DNA of 64,000 nt from Bradyrhizobium canariense (GTDB taxonomy: Bacteria; Pseudomonadota; Alphaproteobacteria; Rhizobiales; Xanthobacteraceae): positions 1,116,001 through 1,180,000 of the forward strand of contig NZ_LT629750.1 of assembly GCF_900105125.1 (NCBI RefSeq), read 5' to 3'. The notes beneath the pieces were generated by a model, which was given only the letters and a program-made list of their open reading frames with translations, was not told the DNA's origin and did no database searches. Below are positions 18,895-28,269 of the stretch, piece by piece (the first letter of the stretch is position 1; each line of letters opens with the position of its first letter). Made by a program: the position numbers and the translations under genes.

Positions 18895-20076
18895 ATGACG
18901 CAACCCCTGCTGTTTTCTCCGCTCGATATCAGGGGTGTGCGCCTGAAGAACCGCGTCGTGGTCGCGCCGATGCATCAATATTCGGCGGTTGAAGGATTTG
19001 CGACCGACTGGCATCTCGTCAACGTCGGCAAATATGCCCAAGGCGGCGCGGGCCTCGTCATCATGGAATCGACCAAGGTGGCGCGCAACGGCTGCGGCAC
19101 CGTCGGCGATGTCGGGCTCTGGGATGACGCGTTTATTCCGAACCTTGCGCGCTGCGCGGCTTTCATCAAGGCGCACGGCGCCGTTGCCGGGATCCAGCTT
19201 GGTCACGCCGGCCGCAAGGCGCGGCTTTCGCGCCCATGGGAAGGCGGCAAGCCGCTGCGTGGCGATGAGCCCGGCATCTTCGACTGGGAGGGATGGGAAT
19301 TGGTGGCGCCGAGCGCGGTGCCGCACACCGAGAAATCGCCGCCCCCGCGCGCGCTGTCCCATAACGAAATACGCGATCTCGCGGTGAAGTGGAGCGAGGC
19401 GGCGGCGCGCGCCGATGCAGCCGGTTTCGATGTGCTGGAGATTCACGGCGCCCATGGCTACCTGATCCATCAATTCCTGTCGCCCGTCGCCAACGTCAGA
19501 ACCGACCAATATGGTGGCTCCGAACTCAACCGCATGCGGTTTGCGATCGAGGTGGCCGAATGCGTCCGCGCGGTTTGGCCGGCGGACAAGCCGTTGTTCA
19601 TGCGTCTTTCCTGTGAGGACGATGCAGGCTGGGGACCGGATGAAAGCGTGCGGTTGGCGAAGCTGCTCAAGGCGCAGGGTGTCGATGTGATCGATTGCTC
19701 TTCCGGCGGCACGCTGGCCTATTCACCCAGCGATAGCGTGCGCGCCCAGAAATACGGCTACCAGGTCCCCTATGCCGAGAAAATTCGCAACGAGGCCGAC
19801 ATCATGACCATGGCGGTCGGGCATATCGTGCACGCCGACCAGGCGGAGGCAATCCTGCAAGAAGGCCGTGCCGACCTGACCGCACTCGCCCGCGAGATCA
19901 TCTACAATCCAAACTGGCCGATGGACGCGGCACAGAAACTCGGCGCCGATCCCAATTTCGATCTTGTGCCGCCGCCTTATTCCTATTGGCTCGGCAAGCG
20001 CGCTAAATCGGCCTTCGAAGGCAAGCCATCGACATGGACTGCCGGGCTCGCAGATCGCGGCAACACAAAGCTTTGA
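18895..20076 (+). CDS. NADH:flavin oxidoreductase, old yellow enzyme family
   Basis: A 393-residue FMN TIM-barrel ene-reductase of the YqjM-like group. Visible features: the N-terminal PLDIRGVRLKNRVVVAPM, the flavin-contact IQLGHAGRKA, the substrate-binding pair in IHGAHGYLIHQFLSP, RTDQYGG, and ALAREIIYNPNWP near the end. At the position where YqjM has its redox-tuning Cys (PMCMYS) this protein has His27 (PMHQYS), so its redox behaviour may differ. It follows eno and precedes a quinone-reductase-like gene by 46 bases. Likely role: reduction of activated alkenes; substrate unknown. Confidence 0.93.
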   Translation: MTQPLLFSPLDIRGVRLKNRVVVAPMHQYSAVEGFATDWHLVNVGKYAQGGAGLVIMESTKVARNGCGTVGDVGLWDDAFIPNLARCAAFIKAHGAVAGIQLGHAGRKARLSRPWEGGKPLRGDEPGIFDWEGWELVAPSAVPHTEKSPPPRALSHNEIRDLAVKWSEAAARADAAGFDVLEIHGAHGYLIHQFLSPVANVRTDQYGGSELNRMRFAIEVAECVRAVWPADKPLFMRLSCEDDAGWGPDESVRLAKLLKAQGVDVIDCSSGGTLAYSPSDSVRAQKYGYQVPYAEKIRNEADIMTMAVGHIVHADQAEAILQEGRADLTALAREIIYNPNWPMDAAQKLGADPNFDLVPPPYSYWLGKRAKSAFEGKPSTWTAGLADRGNTKL

Positions 20077-20122
20077 TAACGATAGACGCTCCGGTCAAAG
20101 ACCGGGCAGAGGGAGGTTCACC

Positions 20123-21268
20123 GTGAGTTCCGAGAATCATCAAACCGGACTTCAGTTACGCTCGTTGATCAAGAAGAGCGGCGAACTCGAGATATCCTTG
20201 GCCAACGTGCCGACGCCCGAACCGGCGGAGGATGAAATTGTCGTCCGCGTCGAGGCTACGCCGATCAATCCGTCAGACCTCGGGCTTCTGATCGGCGCTG
20301 CCGATATGACCACGGCCAAATCCTCCGGCTCGAAAGACGCGCCGGTGGTCACCGCGAAAGTCCCGGAAGCGGCGATGAAAGCCATGGCCGGACGGCTCGA
20401 TGAATCCATGCCGGTCGGTAATGAGGGCGCCGGTGTCGTGATCAAGACCGGTTCGTCCGATGCAGCCAAAGCCCTGATGGGCAAGACCGTCGCCATGATC
20501 GGCGGCGCAATGTACGTGCAATACCGTTGCCTGAAGGCGCGCGACGTGCTGGTGCTGCCGGAAGGAGCGACGCCGGCAGACGGCGCTTCCTGTTTCGTCA
20601 ATCCGCTGACCGCGCTCGGCATGACCGAAACCATGCGGCGGGAAGGCCACAAGGCGCTGGTGCATACCGCGGCCGCATCCAATCTGGGGCAGATGCTCAA
20701 CAGGATCTGCATCAAGGACGGCATCGCGCTCGTCAATATCGTCCGCAGTTCGCAGCAGGCAGACATTCTACGAAAGATCGGCGCGAAATATGTGGTCGAC
20801 TCCTCTGCACCCACTTTCATGGACGATCTGACCAATGCTCTGGTCGAGACCGGTGCGACGCTGGCGTTTGACGCCATCGGCGGCGGCAAACTTGCTGGCC
20901 AGATTCTCACCTGCATGGAGATTGCCGCCAACAAGACCGCCAAGGTCTACAGCCGTTATGGATCAACCGTGCATAAGCAGGTCTACATCTATGGCAGCCT
21001 CGATCCCGGCCCGGTCGAGTTGAACAGGGCATTCGGCATGGCCTGGGGCGTTGGCGGCTGGCTGTTGTTTCCGTTCCTGCAAAAGATCGGTCGCGCCGAC
21101 GGCGAGCGGCTGCGCCAGCGCGTTGCCGCCGAGCTCAAGACCACGTTTGCCAGCCATTACACCAAGGTGGTGTCGCTGCAGGAGGCGCTACAGCTTTCGA
21201 ACATCGCCGCCTATGCCAAGCGTGCGACCGGCGAAAAGTACCTGATCAATCCGAACAAGGGCGGATGA
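20123..21268 (+). CDS. MDR-superfamily quinone/alkene reductase-like dehydrogenase
   Basis: A 381-residue medium-chain dehydrogenase/reductase. It has an N-terminal GroES-like part (IVVRVEATPINPSDLGLL, MPVGNEGAGVV) and a C-terminal Rossmann part (ALVHTAAASNLGQMLNRIC, GATLAFDAIGGG). Zinc ligands are not evident, which fits quinone-type reductases. An extra segment (GAADMTTAKSSGSKDAPVV) interrupts the N-terminal part. The start is GTG 20123, chosen for the strong GAGGGAGG at ideal spacing; the frame is open further upstream inside the previous gene. It probably forms an operon with the old yellow enzyme gene. Confidence 0.88.
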   Translation: MSSENHQTGLQLRSLIKKSGELEISLANVPTPEPAEDEIVVRVEATPINPSDLGLLIGAADMTTAKSSGSKDAPVVTAKVPEAAMKAMAGRLDESMPVGNEGAGVVIKTGSSDAAKALMGKTVAMIGGAMYVQYRCLKARDVLVLPEGATPADGASCFVNPLTALGMTETMRREGHKALVHTAAASNLGQMLNRICIKDGIALVNIVRSSQQADILRKIGAKYVVDSSAPTFMDDLTNALVETGATLAFDAIGGGKLAGQILTCMEIAANKTAKVYSRYGSTVHKQVYIYGSLDPGPVELNRAFGMAWGVGGWLLFPFLQKIGRADGERLRQRVAAELKTTFASHYTKVVSLQEALQLSNIAAYAKRATGEKYLINPNKGG

Positions 21269-21414
21269 GGTTCGGCGGACGGCGCGACCGGTCATGTAAC
21301 GTAAGTCTTACTCGCGCACAGGGCGAGGCGACTTGCGTTCTGCTGGCAACGAGGGGACATTCGCGCCGCGAACGCACGCGAAACACAACGCGTGGAGGAT
21401 GGGAGAAATTCGCT

Positions 21415-22410
21415 ATGACTGATCTGAACCGTCGTCATCTTTTGGCCGGCGCCGCCGTAGCCGGTGCTGCAAGTGCTTTGACTTCGCTGGGGACCCCTGC
21501 GCGCGCCTCGGTGCCGGCCGCCGGCGCGCAAGCGCCCGGTTTCTACCGCTACAAGGTCGGGACTTACGAATGCACCTCGATCAATGACGGTGCGCGGTCG
21601 TTTCCGATGCCCGATACGTTCGTGACCAACGTACCAAAGGCCAAGGCGCTGGAGGCGTCGGAAGAGGCTTACATGCCGAAGGGCATGGTCACGGTGCCGT
21701 TCAACCCGCAGCTAATCAACACCGGCAGCAAGCTGATCCTGATCGATACCGGCAACGGTGTCGCCAATCTCGAACCGGCCAAGGGCGCGGTCGGACGCAC
21801 GTTGCAAAATCTTGCCGCCGCCGGCGTCGATCCCAAGAGCATCGATGTCGTGCTACTGTCACATTTGCATCCGGATCACACCAACGGCATCCGTGCCGCC
21901 GACGGTTCGATGGCCTTCCCGAATGCCGAGATCATGGCGCCGTCGGTTGACTGGGCTTTCTGGACCAGCGATGAAAATGCCGCCAAGGCGAAGTCGGATC
22001 TGATGAAGAATTATTTCGCCAATGTGAAAAAGACCTTTGCCGGCATCGAGTCCAAGGTGACGAAGTATGACTGGGGCAAGGAAGTTGCGCCCGGCATCAC
22101 CTCGATCGAAGCGCCGGGCCACACGCCCGGTCATACCGCTTTCGCAATCGCCTCCGGCAATTCGAAAATCCTGATTCAGTCCGACGTCACCAACATTCCC
22201 GAGTTCTTCCTGCGCAATCCGGATTGGCACGTGATGTATGACGAGAATCCCGAGCTGGCGCAGAAAACCCGTCACAAATTCTACGACATGGCGTCGGCGG
22301 AGAAAGCAACCGTGGTGGGCTTCCATTTCACCTTCCCCTGCATCGGCCATGTCGAGAAGGACGGCGCGAAGTACCGTCTGGTGCCGTCGGCCTGGAATCC
22401 GGTGATCTGA
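21415..22410 (+). CDS. Tat-exported metallo-beta-lactamase-fold hydrolase
   Basis: A 331-residue protein. The N-terminus LNRRHLLAGAAVAGAAS with a downstream ARA-S cleavage site is a twin-arginine signal peptide, so it should be folded before export by Tat (tatABC is at 45.6-47.3 kb). The metal-binding motif HxHxDH is at residues 150-155 (HLHPDH), and GHTPGHTAF supplies the next His. Such exported family members act on lactones, esters or sulfur compounds; substrate unknown. The ATG at 21415 lies after GGGAGAA. A terminator follows the gene. Confidence 0.9.
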   Translation: MTDLNRRHLLAGAAVAGAASALTSLGTPARASVPAAGAQAPGFYRYKVGTYECTSINDGARSFPMPDTFVTNVPKAKALEASEEAYMPKGMVTVPFNPQLINTGSKLILIDTGNGVANLEPAKGAVGRTLQNLAAAGVDPKSIDVVLLSHLHPDHTNGIRAADGSMAFPNAEIMAPSVDWAFWTSDENAAKAKSDLMKNYFANVKKTFAGIESKVTKYDWGKEVAPGITSIEAPGHTPGHTAFAIASGNSKILIQSDVTNIPEFFLRNPDWHVMYDENPELAQKTRHKFYDMASAEKATVVGFHFTFPCIGHVEKDGAKYRLVPSAWNPVI

Positions 22411-22436
22411 TCGTCGCTGCGAGAGATTTGATAGGG

Positions 22437-22466
22437 CAGGCCGTCCCGATGGGGCGGCCTGTTTTT
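22437..22466 (+). terminator. Intrinsic terminator after the MBL-fold gene
   Basis: CAGGCCG and CGGCCTG form a 7-bp stem with additional CCC/GGG pairs inside and a short loop, directly followed by TTTTT. It lies 27 bases after the stop at 22410. Confidence 0.85.
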
Positions 22467-22572
22467 ACGGAGGCGATAAGTGTCGCCAGCAATTTCGGCA
22501 TTCATGCACTTGCATCATTATTGGATTTGGCTAGGTTGGCGGCAATCGTTCAGCACCTGAAGGGGATCTCTC

Positions 22573-23127
22573 ATGGCCACTCATCACGTCGTCGTTATCG
22601 CCGGCAGTCTCCGCAAGGAAAGCTTCACCCTTAAAATCGCCAACGCGCTGACCAAGTTGGCGCCCGATACGCTGAAGCTCGACGTGGTCACGTTGCATGA
22701 CATCTCGTTCTTCAATCAGGACCTGGAATCCGCACCGCCGGCCGATTGGGTGGCTTTCCGTGAGAAGATTCAGAAATCGAGCGGCGTCCTGTTCGTCACG
22801 CCCGAATACAACCGTTCGATCCCCGGCGTCTTGAAGAATGCCATCGACGTGGCCTCGCGCCCCTACGGCAAAAGCTCGTTCCTCGGCAAGCCGGTCGGCA
22901 TCATCAGCAATTCGCCGGGTCCGCTCGGCGGCGTCAGCGCGGCCAAGCATTTACAGAATATCCTGCCTGGTATTTCCGGTCCGATCATGGGCCAGCCGGA
23001 AATCTATCTGAACGGCGTCGGCGACGCGTTCGACGACAAGGGCGAACTGATCAAGGAATCGCTCCTGGCGGTGCTGAAGCAATATATCGACGCCTATGCG
23101 GCCTTCGTGAGCCGGCATCACCGGTAG
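22573..23127 (+). CDS. NADPH-dependent FMN reductase family protein
   Basis: A 184-residue flavodoxin-like quinone/azo/chromate-type reductase. The FMN phosphate-binding loop is VVIAGSLRKESFTLK near residue 7, and the second flavin loop is FVTPEYNRSIPGVLKNAID. It follows an intrinsic terminator, so it has its own promoter. It closes a run of four redox genes starting at 18895. The physiological substrate is not readable. Confidence 0.92.
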   Translation: MATHHVVVIAGSLRKESFTLKIANALTKLAPDTLKLDVVTLHDISFFNQDLESAPPADWVAFREKIQKSSGVLFVTPEYNRSIPGVLKNAIDVASRPYGKSSFLGKPVGIISNSPGPLGGVSAAKHLQNILPGISGPIMGQPEIYLNGVGDAFDDKGELIKESLLAVLKQYIDAYAAFVSRHHR

Positions 23128-23235
23128 GCAGAGCGCGTATTCCGCCGAAGCCTGCCTCTCGGGCTTGATTAATGGGGTATGCGGCGGCTTCGTCTTTTAG
23201 GATTCCGTTAACCGGACCGTCGCATCCTCCGCTCC

Positions 23236-23550
23236 ATGGTCTCTCGCAGCCGACTCAAATCCGTGCTCACGGGGCTCGCCCTCTATGCGATGGCGGCAGC
23301 CCTGATCGGCTATTTCGGTGTCAACGCCTACACCGGCAAATACGGATTGAACGCGCAGCAGGAACTTGACCAGGAAATCATCGCGCTGACATCCGAACTG
23401 GCGCGGCTGAAGCAGGAGCGGGCCGAGGGCGAGCAGCGTGTCTCGCTGCTGCGATCCGACCGGGTCGACCCCGACATGCTCGACGAGCGGGCACGCTATC
23501 AGCTCGACTACGTCAATCCGCACGATCTGGTCCGGATCAAGCCGAACTAG
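23236..23550 (+). CDS. ftsB: Septum formation initiator protein (FtsB/DivIC-like)
   Basis: A 104-residue bitopic division protein. It has a short basic N-terminus, one membrane segment at residues ~12-30 and a coiled coil at ~38-72 (QQELDQEIIALTSELARLK), followed by the conserved tail with LDERARYQLDYV. FtsB proteins bridge FtsL and FtsQ in the divisome. Its place between eno and the pyruvate dehydrogenase genes is the usual one in proteobacteria (eno-ftsB), here separated by inserted redox genes. Confidence 0.9.
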   Translation: MVSRSRLKSVLTGLALYAMAAALIGYFGVNAYTGKYGLNAQQELDQEIIALTSELARLKQERAEGEQRVSLLRSDRVDPDMLDERARYQLDYVNPHDLVRIKPN

Positions 23551-23625
23551 CCCCGGCGCGTTCTCCTCACGCGAACCTGTCCCGCCTCGCTTTAGAGGCG
23601 TTACAGTCGTCTAATTTCAAAACTT

Positions 23626-23652
23626 CGCGAAATCGATCACGAAAATTTCGCG
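23626..23652. promoter_or_regulatory. Inverted repeat upstream of pdhA
   Basis: CGCGAAAT (23626-23633) and ATTTCGCG (23645-23652) form perfect 8-bp arms spaced by 11 bases, about 108 bases before the pdhA ATG. Spacing and symmetry suit a dimeric regulator. A second short hairpin (AGAGAG/CTCTCT, 23725-23730 with 23740-23745) lies in the probable leader. No regulator is identified. Confidence 0.45.
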
Positions 23653-23759
23653 TCGCATTGCAGTGCGGCATAGTGAAATCTTCGCAGGTGCACGCAATCC
23701 TTTCATGGCGGTTTGAGTTGGGTTAGAGAGGGCGATCCACTCTCTCATCCGGAATTGCC

Positions 23760-24782
23760 ATGGCCGCACCCAAAAAAACCGCCGCGAAAGAATCAGGGCA
23801 GGACAAAGGGAGCGACTCCCCGCCGGAATTCACCAGAGAGCAGGAACTGGTCGCGCTGCGCGACATGCTGCTGATCCGGCGATTTGAGGAAAAGGCCGGC
23901 CAGCTCTACGGCATGGGAGCGATCGGCGGTTTCTGTCATCTCTATATCGGTCAGGAAGCGGTCGTTGTCGGCATGCAGATGGCCCTCAAAAAGGGCGATC
24001 AGGTCATAACGGGATACCGCGACCACGGGCACATGTTGGCCTGCGGGATGGAGGCCAAAGGCGTGATGGCCGAGCTCACCGGCCGTCACGGTGGCTATTC
24101 CAAGGGCAAGGGCGGCTCCATGCACATGTTCAGCAAGGAGAAGAATTTCTTCGGCGGCCACGGCATCGTCGGCGCGCAGGTGTCGCTCGGCACCGGCCTT
24201 GCTTTCGCCAACCGCTACCGCGGCAATGATTTTGTCAGCCTGGCCTATTTCGGCGACGGCGCCTCGAACCAGGGTCAGGTCTACGAGAGCTTCAACATGG
24301 CGGAGCTGTGGAAGCTTCCGGTGATCTATGTCATCGAGAACAACCGCTACGCGATGGGCACGTCGGTAACGCGCTCTTCGGCGCAGACCGATTTCTCCAA
24401 GCGCGGCATCTCCTTCAACATTCCGGGCAAGCAAGTCGACGGCATGGATGTCCGTGCGGTGAAGGCCGCCGGTGACGAGGCCGTCGCCTGGTGCCGCGAG
24501 GGCAAGGGGCCATTTATCCTGGAAATGCAGACCTACCGCTATCGCGGCCACTCGATGTCGGATCCGGCGAAATACCGCACGCGCGAGGAGGTCGAGAAGG
24601 TCCGTCACGATCAGGACCCGATCGAGCAGGTTCGCAACCGGCTGCTGGCGGCCGGCATGAGCGAGCAGGAATTGAAGGCCATCGACGCCGAGGTGCGCGA
24701 GATCGTCAACAATGCTGCAGATTTCGCGCAGCACGATCCCGAGCCCGAGCCGTCCGAACTTTACACTGATATCTATCGCTAA
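23760..24782 (+). CDS. pdhA: Pyruvate dehydrogenase E1 alpha subunit
   Basis: A 340-residue thiamine-diphosphate enzyme subunit that decarboxylates pyruvate. The ThDP/Mg motif is visible as YFGDGASNQGQVYESFNMA followed by YVIENNRYAMGTS, and the conserved ITGYRDHGHML and the YRYRGHSMSDP loop are intact. The basic, disordered N-terminus (AAPKKTAAKE) is usual in rhizobia. It is the first gene of the pdh cluster; the 23551-23759 gap upstream carries inverted repeats and probably the promoter. Confidence 0.98.
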   Translation: MAAPKKTAAKESGQDKGSDSPPEFTREQELVALRDMLLIRRFEEKAGQLYGMGAIGGFCHLYIGQEAVVVGMQMALKKGDQVITGYRDHGHMLACGMEAKGVMAELTGRHGGYSKGKGGSMHMFSKEKNFFGGHGIVGAQVSLGTGLAFANRYRGNDFVSLAYFGDGASNQGQVYESFNMAELWKLPVIYVIENNRYAMGTSVTRSSAQTDFSKRGISFNIPGKQVDGMDVRAVKAAGDEAVAWCREGKGPFILEMQTYRYRGHSMSDPAKYRTREEVEKVRHDQDPIEQVRNRLLAAGMSEQELKAIDAEVREIVNNAADFAQHDPEPEPSELYTDIYR

Positions 24783-24809
24783 GAGCGCAAGCTGACTTTC
24801 GGAGCTGAT

Positions 24810-26222
24810 ATGCCAATTCAAGTGCTGATGCCTGCGCTGTCACCCACCATGGAAAAGGGCAACCTTGCCAAGTGGCTGAAGAAGGAGGGCGAGACGATCA
24901 AGTCGGGCGATGTCATCGCCGAGATCGAGACCGACAAGGCGACGATGGAAGTCGAGGCCACCGATGAGGGTACGCTCGGCAAGATCCTGATCCCGGAGGG
25001 CACCGCCGACGTTGCCGTCAACACGCCGATCGCCACCATTCTCGCCGATGGCGAGAGTGCTTCCGATCTCGGCAGGGCCGCGCCAGCAAAGGCCGCGGAG
25101 TCCGCGCCGCCGGCGGCAGCCAAGACTGATGGGAAAACTGAAGCGCCTCAGCCCAAGGATGACGCCCAAACCGGGGCTAAAGCGCCCTCGGCGCCAAAGG
25201 CCGTTACCGAGCCCGATCCGGAGGTGCCGGAAGGCACCGAGATGGTGACCATGACGATCCGCGAAGCCTTGCGCGACGCCATGGCCGAAGAAATGCGCCG
25301 CGACCCCGACGTGTTCCTGATGGGTGAGGAAGTCGCGGAATATCAGGGCGCCTACAAGATCAGCCAGGGATTGCTGGAGGAATTCGGCGCCAAGCGCGTG
25401 ATCGATACGCCGATTACCGAGCACGGCTTTGCCGGCATCGGCATTGGCGCGGCGATGTCGGGGCTAAAGCCGATCGTCGAATTCATGACCTTCAACTTCG
25501 CCATGCAGGCGATGGACCAGATCATCAATTCCGCGGCGAAGACGCTGTACATGTCCGGCGGACAGATGGGCTGCTCGATCGTGTTCCGCGGACCGAATGG
25601 CGCCGCGGCCCGCGTCGCGGCCCAGCACAGCCAGGATTATTCGGCCTGGTATTCGCAAATTCCGGGACTGAAGGTGATCGCGCCGTTCTCGGCCGCTGAT
25701 TACAAGGGCCTCCTGAAAGCCGCGATTCGCGATCCCAATCCGGTGATCTTCCTCGAAAACGAAGTTCTCTACGGCCATTCCGGCGAAGTCCCGAAGCTCG
25801 ACGATTATGTGGTGCCGATCGGCAAGGCGCGCGTGGTGCGCTCCGGCAATCACGTCACCATCATCTCGTGGTCGAACGGCATGACCTACGCGCTGAAGGC
25901 GGCCGAAGAGCTTGCCAAGGACGGCATCGAGGCCGAAGTGGTCGACCTGCGTACGCTGCGCCCGATGGATACCGACACGATCGTCGCCTCCGTGAAAAAG
26001 ACCGGCCGCGCGGTGACGGTGGAAGAGGGCTGGCAGCAAAACGGTGTCGGCGCCGAAATTGCGGCGCGCCTGATGGAGCACGCGTTCGATTACCTCGATG
26101 CACCGGTAGCGCGGGTGTCGGGCAAGGACGTGCCGATGCCGTACGCGGCCAACCTTGAAAAGCTGGCATTGCCTTCGGTGGCCGAGGTGGTCGAAGCCGC
26201 CAAAGCCGTTTGCTATCGGTGA
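24810..26222 (+). CDS. pdhB: Pyruvate dehydrogenase E1 beta subunit with N-terminal lipoyl domain
   Basis: A 470-residue protein. Residues 1-~80 are a lipoyl domain with the modified Lys43 in ETDKATMEV. Residues ~80-145 are an Ala/Pro/Lys-rich linker, and the rest is E1 beta ([49 protein letters not shown]). A lipoyl domain on E1 beta is a known feature of alphaproteobacterial complexes; it is nearly identical to the one in PdhC below, suggesting duplication or gene conversion. It follows pdhA by 27 bases. Confidence 0.98.
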   Translation: MPIQVLMPALSPTMEKGNLAKWLKKEGETIKSGDVIAEIETDKATMEVEATDEGTLGKILIPEGTADVAVNTPIATILADGESASDLGRAAPAKAAESAPPAAAKTDGKTEAPQPKDDAQTGAKAPSAPKAVTEPDPEVPEGTEMVTMTIREALRDAMAEEMRRDPDVFLMGEEVAEYQGAYKISQGLLEEFGAKRVIDTPITEHGFAGIGIGAAMSGLKPIVEFMTFNFAMQAMDQIINSAAKTLYMSGGQMGCSIVFRGPNGAAARVAAQHSQDYSAWYSQIPGLKVIAPFSAADYKGLLKAAIRDPNPVIFLENEVLYGHSGEVPKLDDYVVPIGKARVVRSGNHVTIISWSNGMTYALKAAEELAKDGIEAEVVDLRTLRPMDTDTIVASVKKTGRAVTVEEGWQQNGVGAEIAARLMEHAFDYLDAPVARVSGKDVPMPYAANLEKLALPSVAEVVEAAKAVCYR

Positions 26223-26225
26223 ATC

Positions 26226-26531
26226 ATGGCCGGTCCCAAGGAGCAGCCATTGCCTCCAGACGTCATGGGTCGCGATGATGCCACGGAAGTGCTGCGCGCA
26301 TTCGTCCTCGATGGCGGACTTTCCATCGCGTTCACGCGCGCATTCGAGGAGCCGGACATGTGGGGCCTGCTTCTGGTCGATGTCGCACGCCATGCCGCCC
26401 GCGCCTATGCGCGCGAGAGCGCCTACACCGAGGAAGAGGCGCTGACGCGCATCGTAGACATGTTCGAAGCCGAAATCGCGCGGCCGACCGACACGGGCAG
26501 CACCACGCCGCGGTCGCAACAAGGTCACTGA
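26226..26531 (+). CDS. DUF5076-type small protein in the pdh operon
   Basis: A 101-residue acidic soluble protein (DDATEVLRAFVLDGGLSIAF, WGLLLVDVARHAARAYA). I recognise it as the DUF5076-type protein found between pdhB and pdhC in Bradyrhizobium and relatives. It starts three bases after the pdhB stop and ends two bases before pdhC, so it is certainly co-transcribed and probably translationally coupled. Function is not established; assembly or regulation of the pyruvate dehydrogenase complex is a guess from context. No signal peptide or membrane segment. Confidence 0.8.
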   Translation: MAGPKEQPLPPDVMGRDDATEVLRAFVLDGGLSIAFTRAFEEPDMWGLLLVDVARHAARAYARESAYTEEEALTRIVDMFEAEIARPTDTGSTTPRSQQGH

Positions 26532-26533
26532 CA

Positions 26534-27886
26534 ATGCCAACCAACATTCTTATGCCTGCGCTGTCGCCCACGATGGAAAAGGGAAACCTTGCCAAGTGGC
26601 TCAAGAAAGAAGGCGACAAGGTCAAGTCCGGCGACGTGATCGCGGAGATCGAGACCGACAAGGCGACCATGGAGGTCGAAGCGGTCGATGAAGGCACGCT
26701 GGCCAGGATCGTCGTGCCGGAAGGTACCCAGGACGTTGCCGTGAACGACGTGATCGCGGTGCTCGCCGGCGATGGCGAAGACGTCAAAGCCGCAGGCGCT
26801 GCGCCCCAACCAAAGGCCGAAGCCAAATCCGAGGCGAAGCCCGAAGCCAAAGCGGAAGCTCCGAAGCAAGAAGCGCCTCCGGCTGCGGTGAAAGCACCGG
26901 CGCCGGCTTCTGCGCCACCGGCTCAGGCCAAGCCGTCCGCGCCGCAGGCCAACGGCCACGACCGCACGTTTTCCTCACCGCTGGCCCGACGCCTCGCCAA
27001 GGAGGCCGGCATCGAGCTTGCGCGCATCAATGGCAGCGGTCCGCATGGCCGCATTATCGCGCGCGACGTCGAAGAGGCGAAATCCGGCAAGGGACTGAAG
27101 GCACCTGCTGCTGCACCGGCCGGCGCACCCGCGCTGGCGCAGTCGATGTCGGACAAACAGATTCTCGCGCTGTTCGAACCAGGCAGCTACGAGATCGTGC
27201 CGCATGACGGCATGCGGCGCACCATCGCCCAGCGCCTGACGGCGTCGGTGCAGACGGTTCCGCATTTCTACCTGACGATCGACTGCGATATCGGCAAGCT
27301 GCTGGCGGCCCGCGAGGAGATCAATGCCTCCGCGCCGAAGGACAAGGAGAAGAAGCCGCTCTACAAGCTTTCGGTCAACGACTTCGTCATCAAGGCGATG
27401 GCGGTCGCGCTGCAACGCATTCCCGATTGCAACGTCAGCTGGACCGACGGCGGCATGCTGAAGCACAAGCATTCCGATATCGGCGTCGCGGTTGCGATGC
27501 CCGGCGGCCTGATCACCCCGATCATTCGAAGCGCCGAGACGAAATCACTGTCGACGATTTCAGGCGAGATGAAGGATTTCGCGGCGCGGGCGAGGGCGCG
27601 CAAACTCAAGCTCGAGGAATATCAGGGTGGCACCACGGCGATATCCAATCTCGGTATGTATGGGATCAAGGATTTCACGGCCGTGATCAATCCGCCGCAC
27701 GCCACTATCCTGGCGGTGGGCACCAGCGAGGAGCGTGCGGTGGTGAGAGGCGGCAAGATCGAGATCGCCAACATCATGAGCGTGACCCTGTCCTGCGATC
27801 ATCGCGCGGTCGACGGCGCACTGGGCGCGGAACTGATCGGCGCCTTCAAGATGCTGATCGAAAATCCGGTCATGATGATGGTGTAG
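26534..27886 (+). CDS. pdhC: Dihydrolipoamide acetyltransferase (pyruvate dehydrogenase E2)
   Basis: A 450-residue E2 core subunit that passes the acetyl group from lipoate to CoA. The lipoyl domain spans residues 1-~80 with Lys43 (ETDKATMEV). A long Ala/Pro/Lys/Glu linker follows, then the peripheral subunit-binding domain at ~146-181 (SSPLARRLAKEAG, GSGPHGRIIARDVE). The catalytic domain ends with His423 and Asp427 in CDHRAVDGALGAE. The ATG at 26534 gives the standard N-terminus. Confidence 0.98.
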   Translation: MPTNILMPALSPTMEKGNLAKWLKKEGDKVKSGDVIAEIETDKATMEVEAVDEGTLARIVVPEGTQDVAVNDVIAVLAGDGEDVKAAGAAPQPKAEAKSEAKPEAKAEAPKQEAPPAAVKAPAPASAPPAQAKPSAPQANGHDRTFSSPLARRLAKEAGIELARINGSGPHGRIIARDVEEAKSGKGLKAPAAAPAGAPALAQSMSDKQILALFEPGSYEIVPHDGMRRTIAQRLTASVQTVPHFYLTIDCDIGKLLAAREEINASAPKDKEKKPLYKLSVNDFVIKAMAVALQRIPDCNVSWTDGGMLKHKHSDIGVAVAMPGGLITPIIRSAETKSLSTISGEMKDFAARARARKLKLEEYQGGTTAISNLGMYGIKDFTAVINPPHATILAVGTSEERAVVRGGKIEIANIMSVTLSCDHRAVDGALGAELIGAFKMLIENPVMMMV

Positions 27887-27888
27887 GG

Positions 27889-28269
27889 ATGCCGCTCGTC
27901 CGCGTTGCGTTGCGCCGGGGAAAGTCCGCCGACTACAAGCGGGCGATCGGGGAGGGCGTCTACAAAGCGATGCGCGAAAGCTTTGGCGTGCCGGAGGGAG
28001 ACCGCTTCGTCGTCGTGTCCCAACACGATGAGAGTGAATTCCAGTTCAGCAGGACCTATCTCGATATCCCGCGGACGGACGATCTGGTCATCATTCAGAT
28101 TACCGCCAACAACACCCGCACCGTCGAACAGAAGAAAGCATTGTTCGCGCGCATCGCGGAATTGCTGGCGGCCGAGCCGGGTCTGCGCAAAGAAGATGTC
28201 TTCATCAACCTGGTTGAAGTCGCCAAGGAAAACTGGTCGTTCGGCAATGGTATCGCGCAATATGCGTGA
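27889..28269 (+). CDS. Tautomerase-family protein
   Basis: A 126-residue member of the tautomerase/MIF fold. It begins MPLVRVALRRG, placing the catalytic amino-terminal Pro right after the initiator Met. The body (YKRAIGEGVYKAMRESFGVPEGDRF, IQITANNTRT, AELLAAEPGLRKEDVFINLVEV) fits the Tautomerase_2-like group. It starts three bases after the pdhC stop, with a GGTGTAGGG-like site overlapping the pdhC end, so it is part of the pdh transcript. Its substrate is unknown; a keto-enol housekeeping role for pyruvate-like acids is only speculation. Confidence 0.85.
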   Translation: MPLVRVALRRGKSADYKRAIGEGVYKAMRESFGVPEGDRFVVVSQHDESEFQFSRTYLDIPRTDDLVIIQITANNTRTVEQKKALFARIAELLAAEPGLRKEDVFINLVEVAKENWSFGNGIAQYA

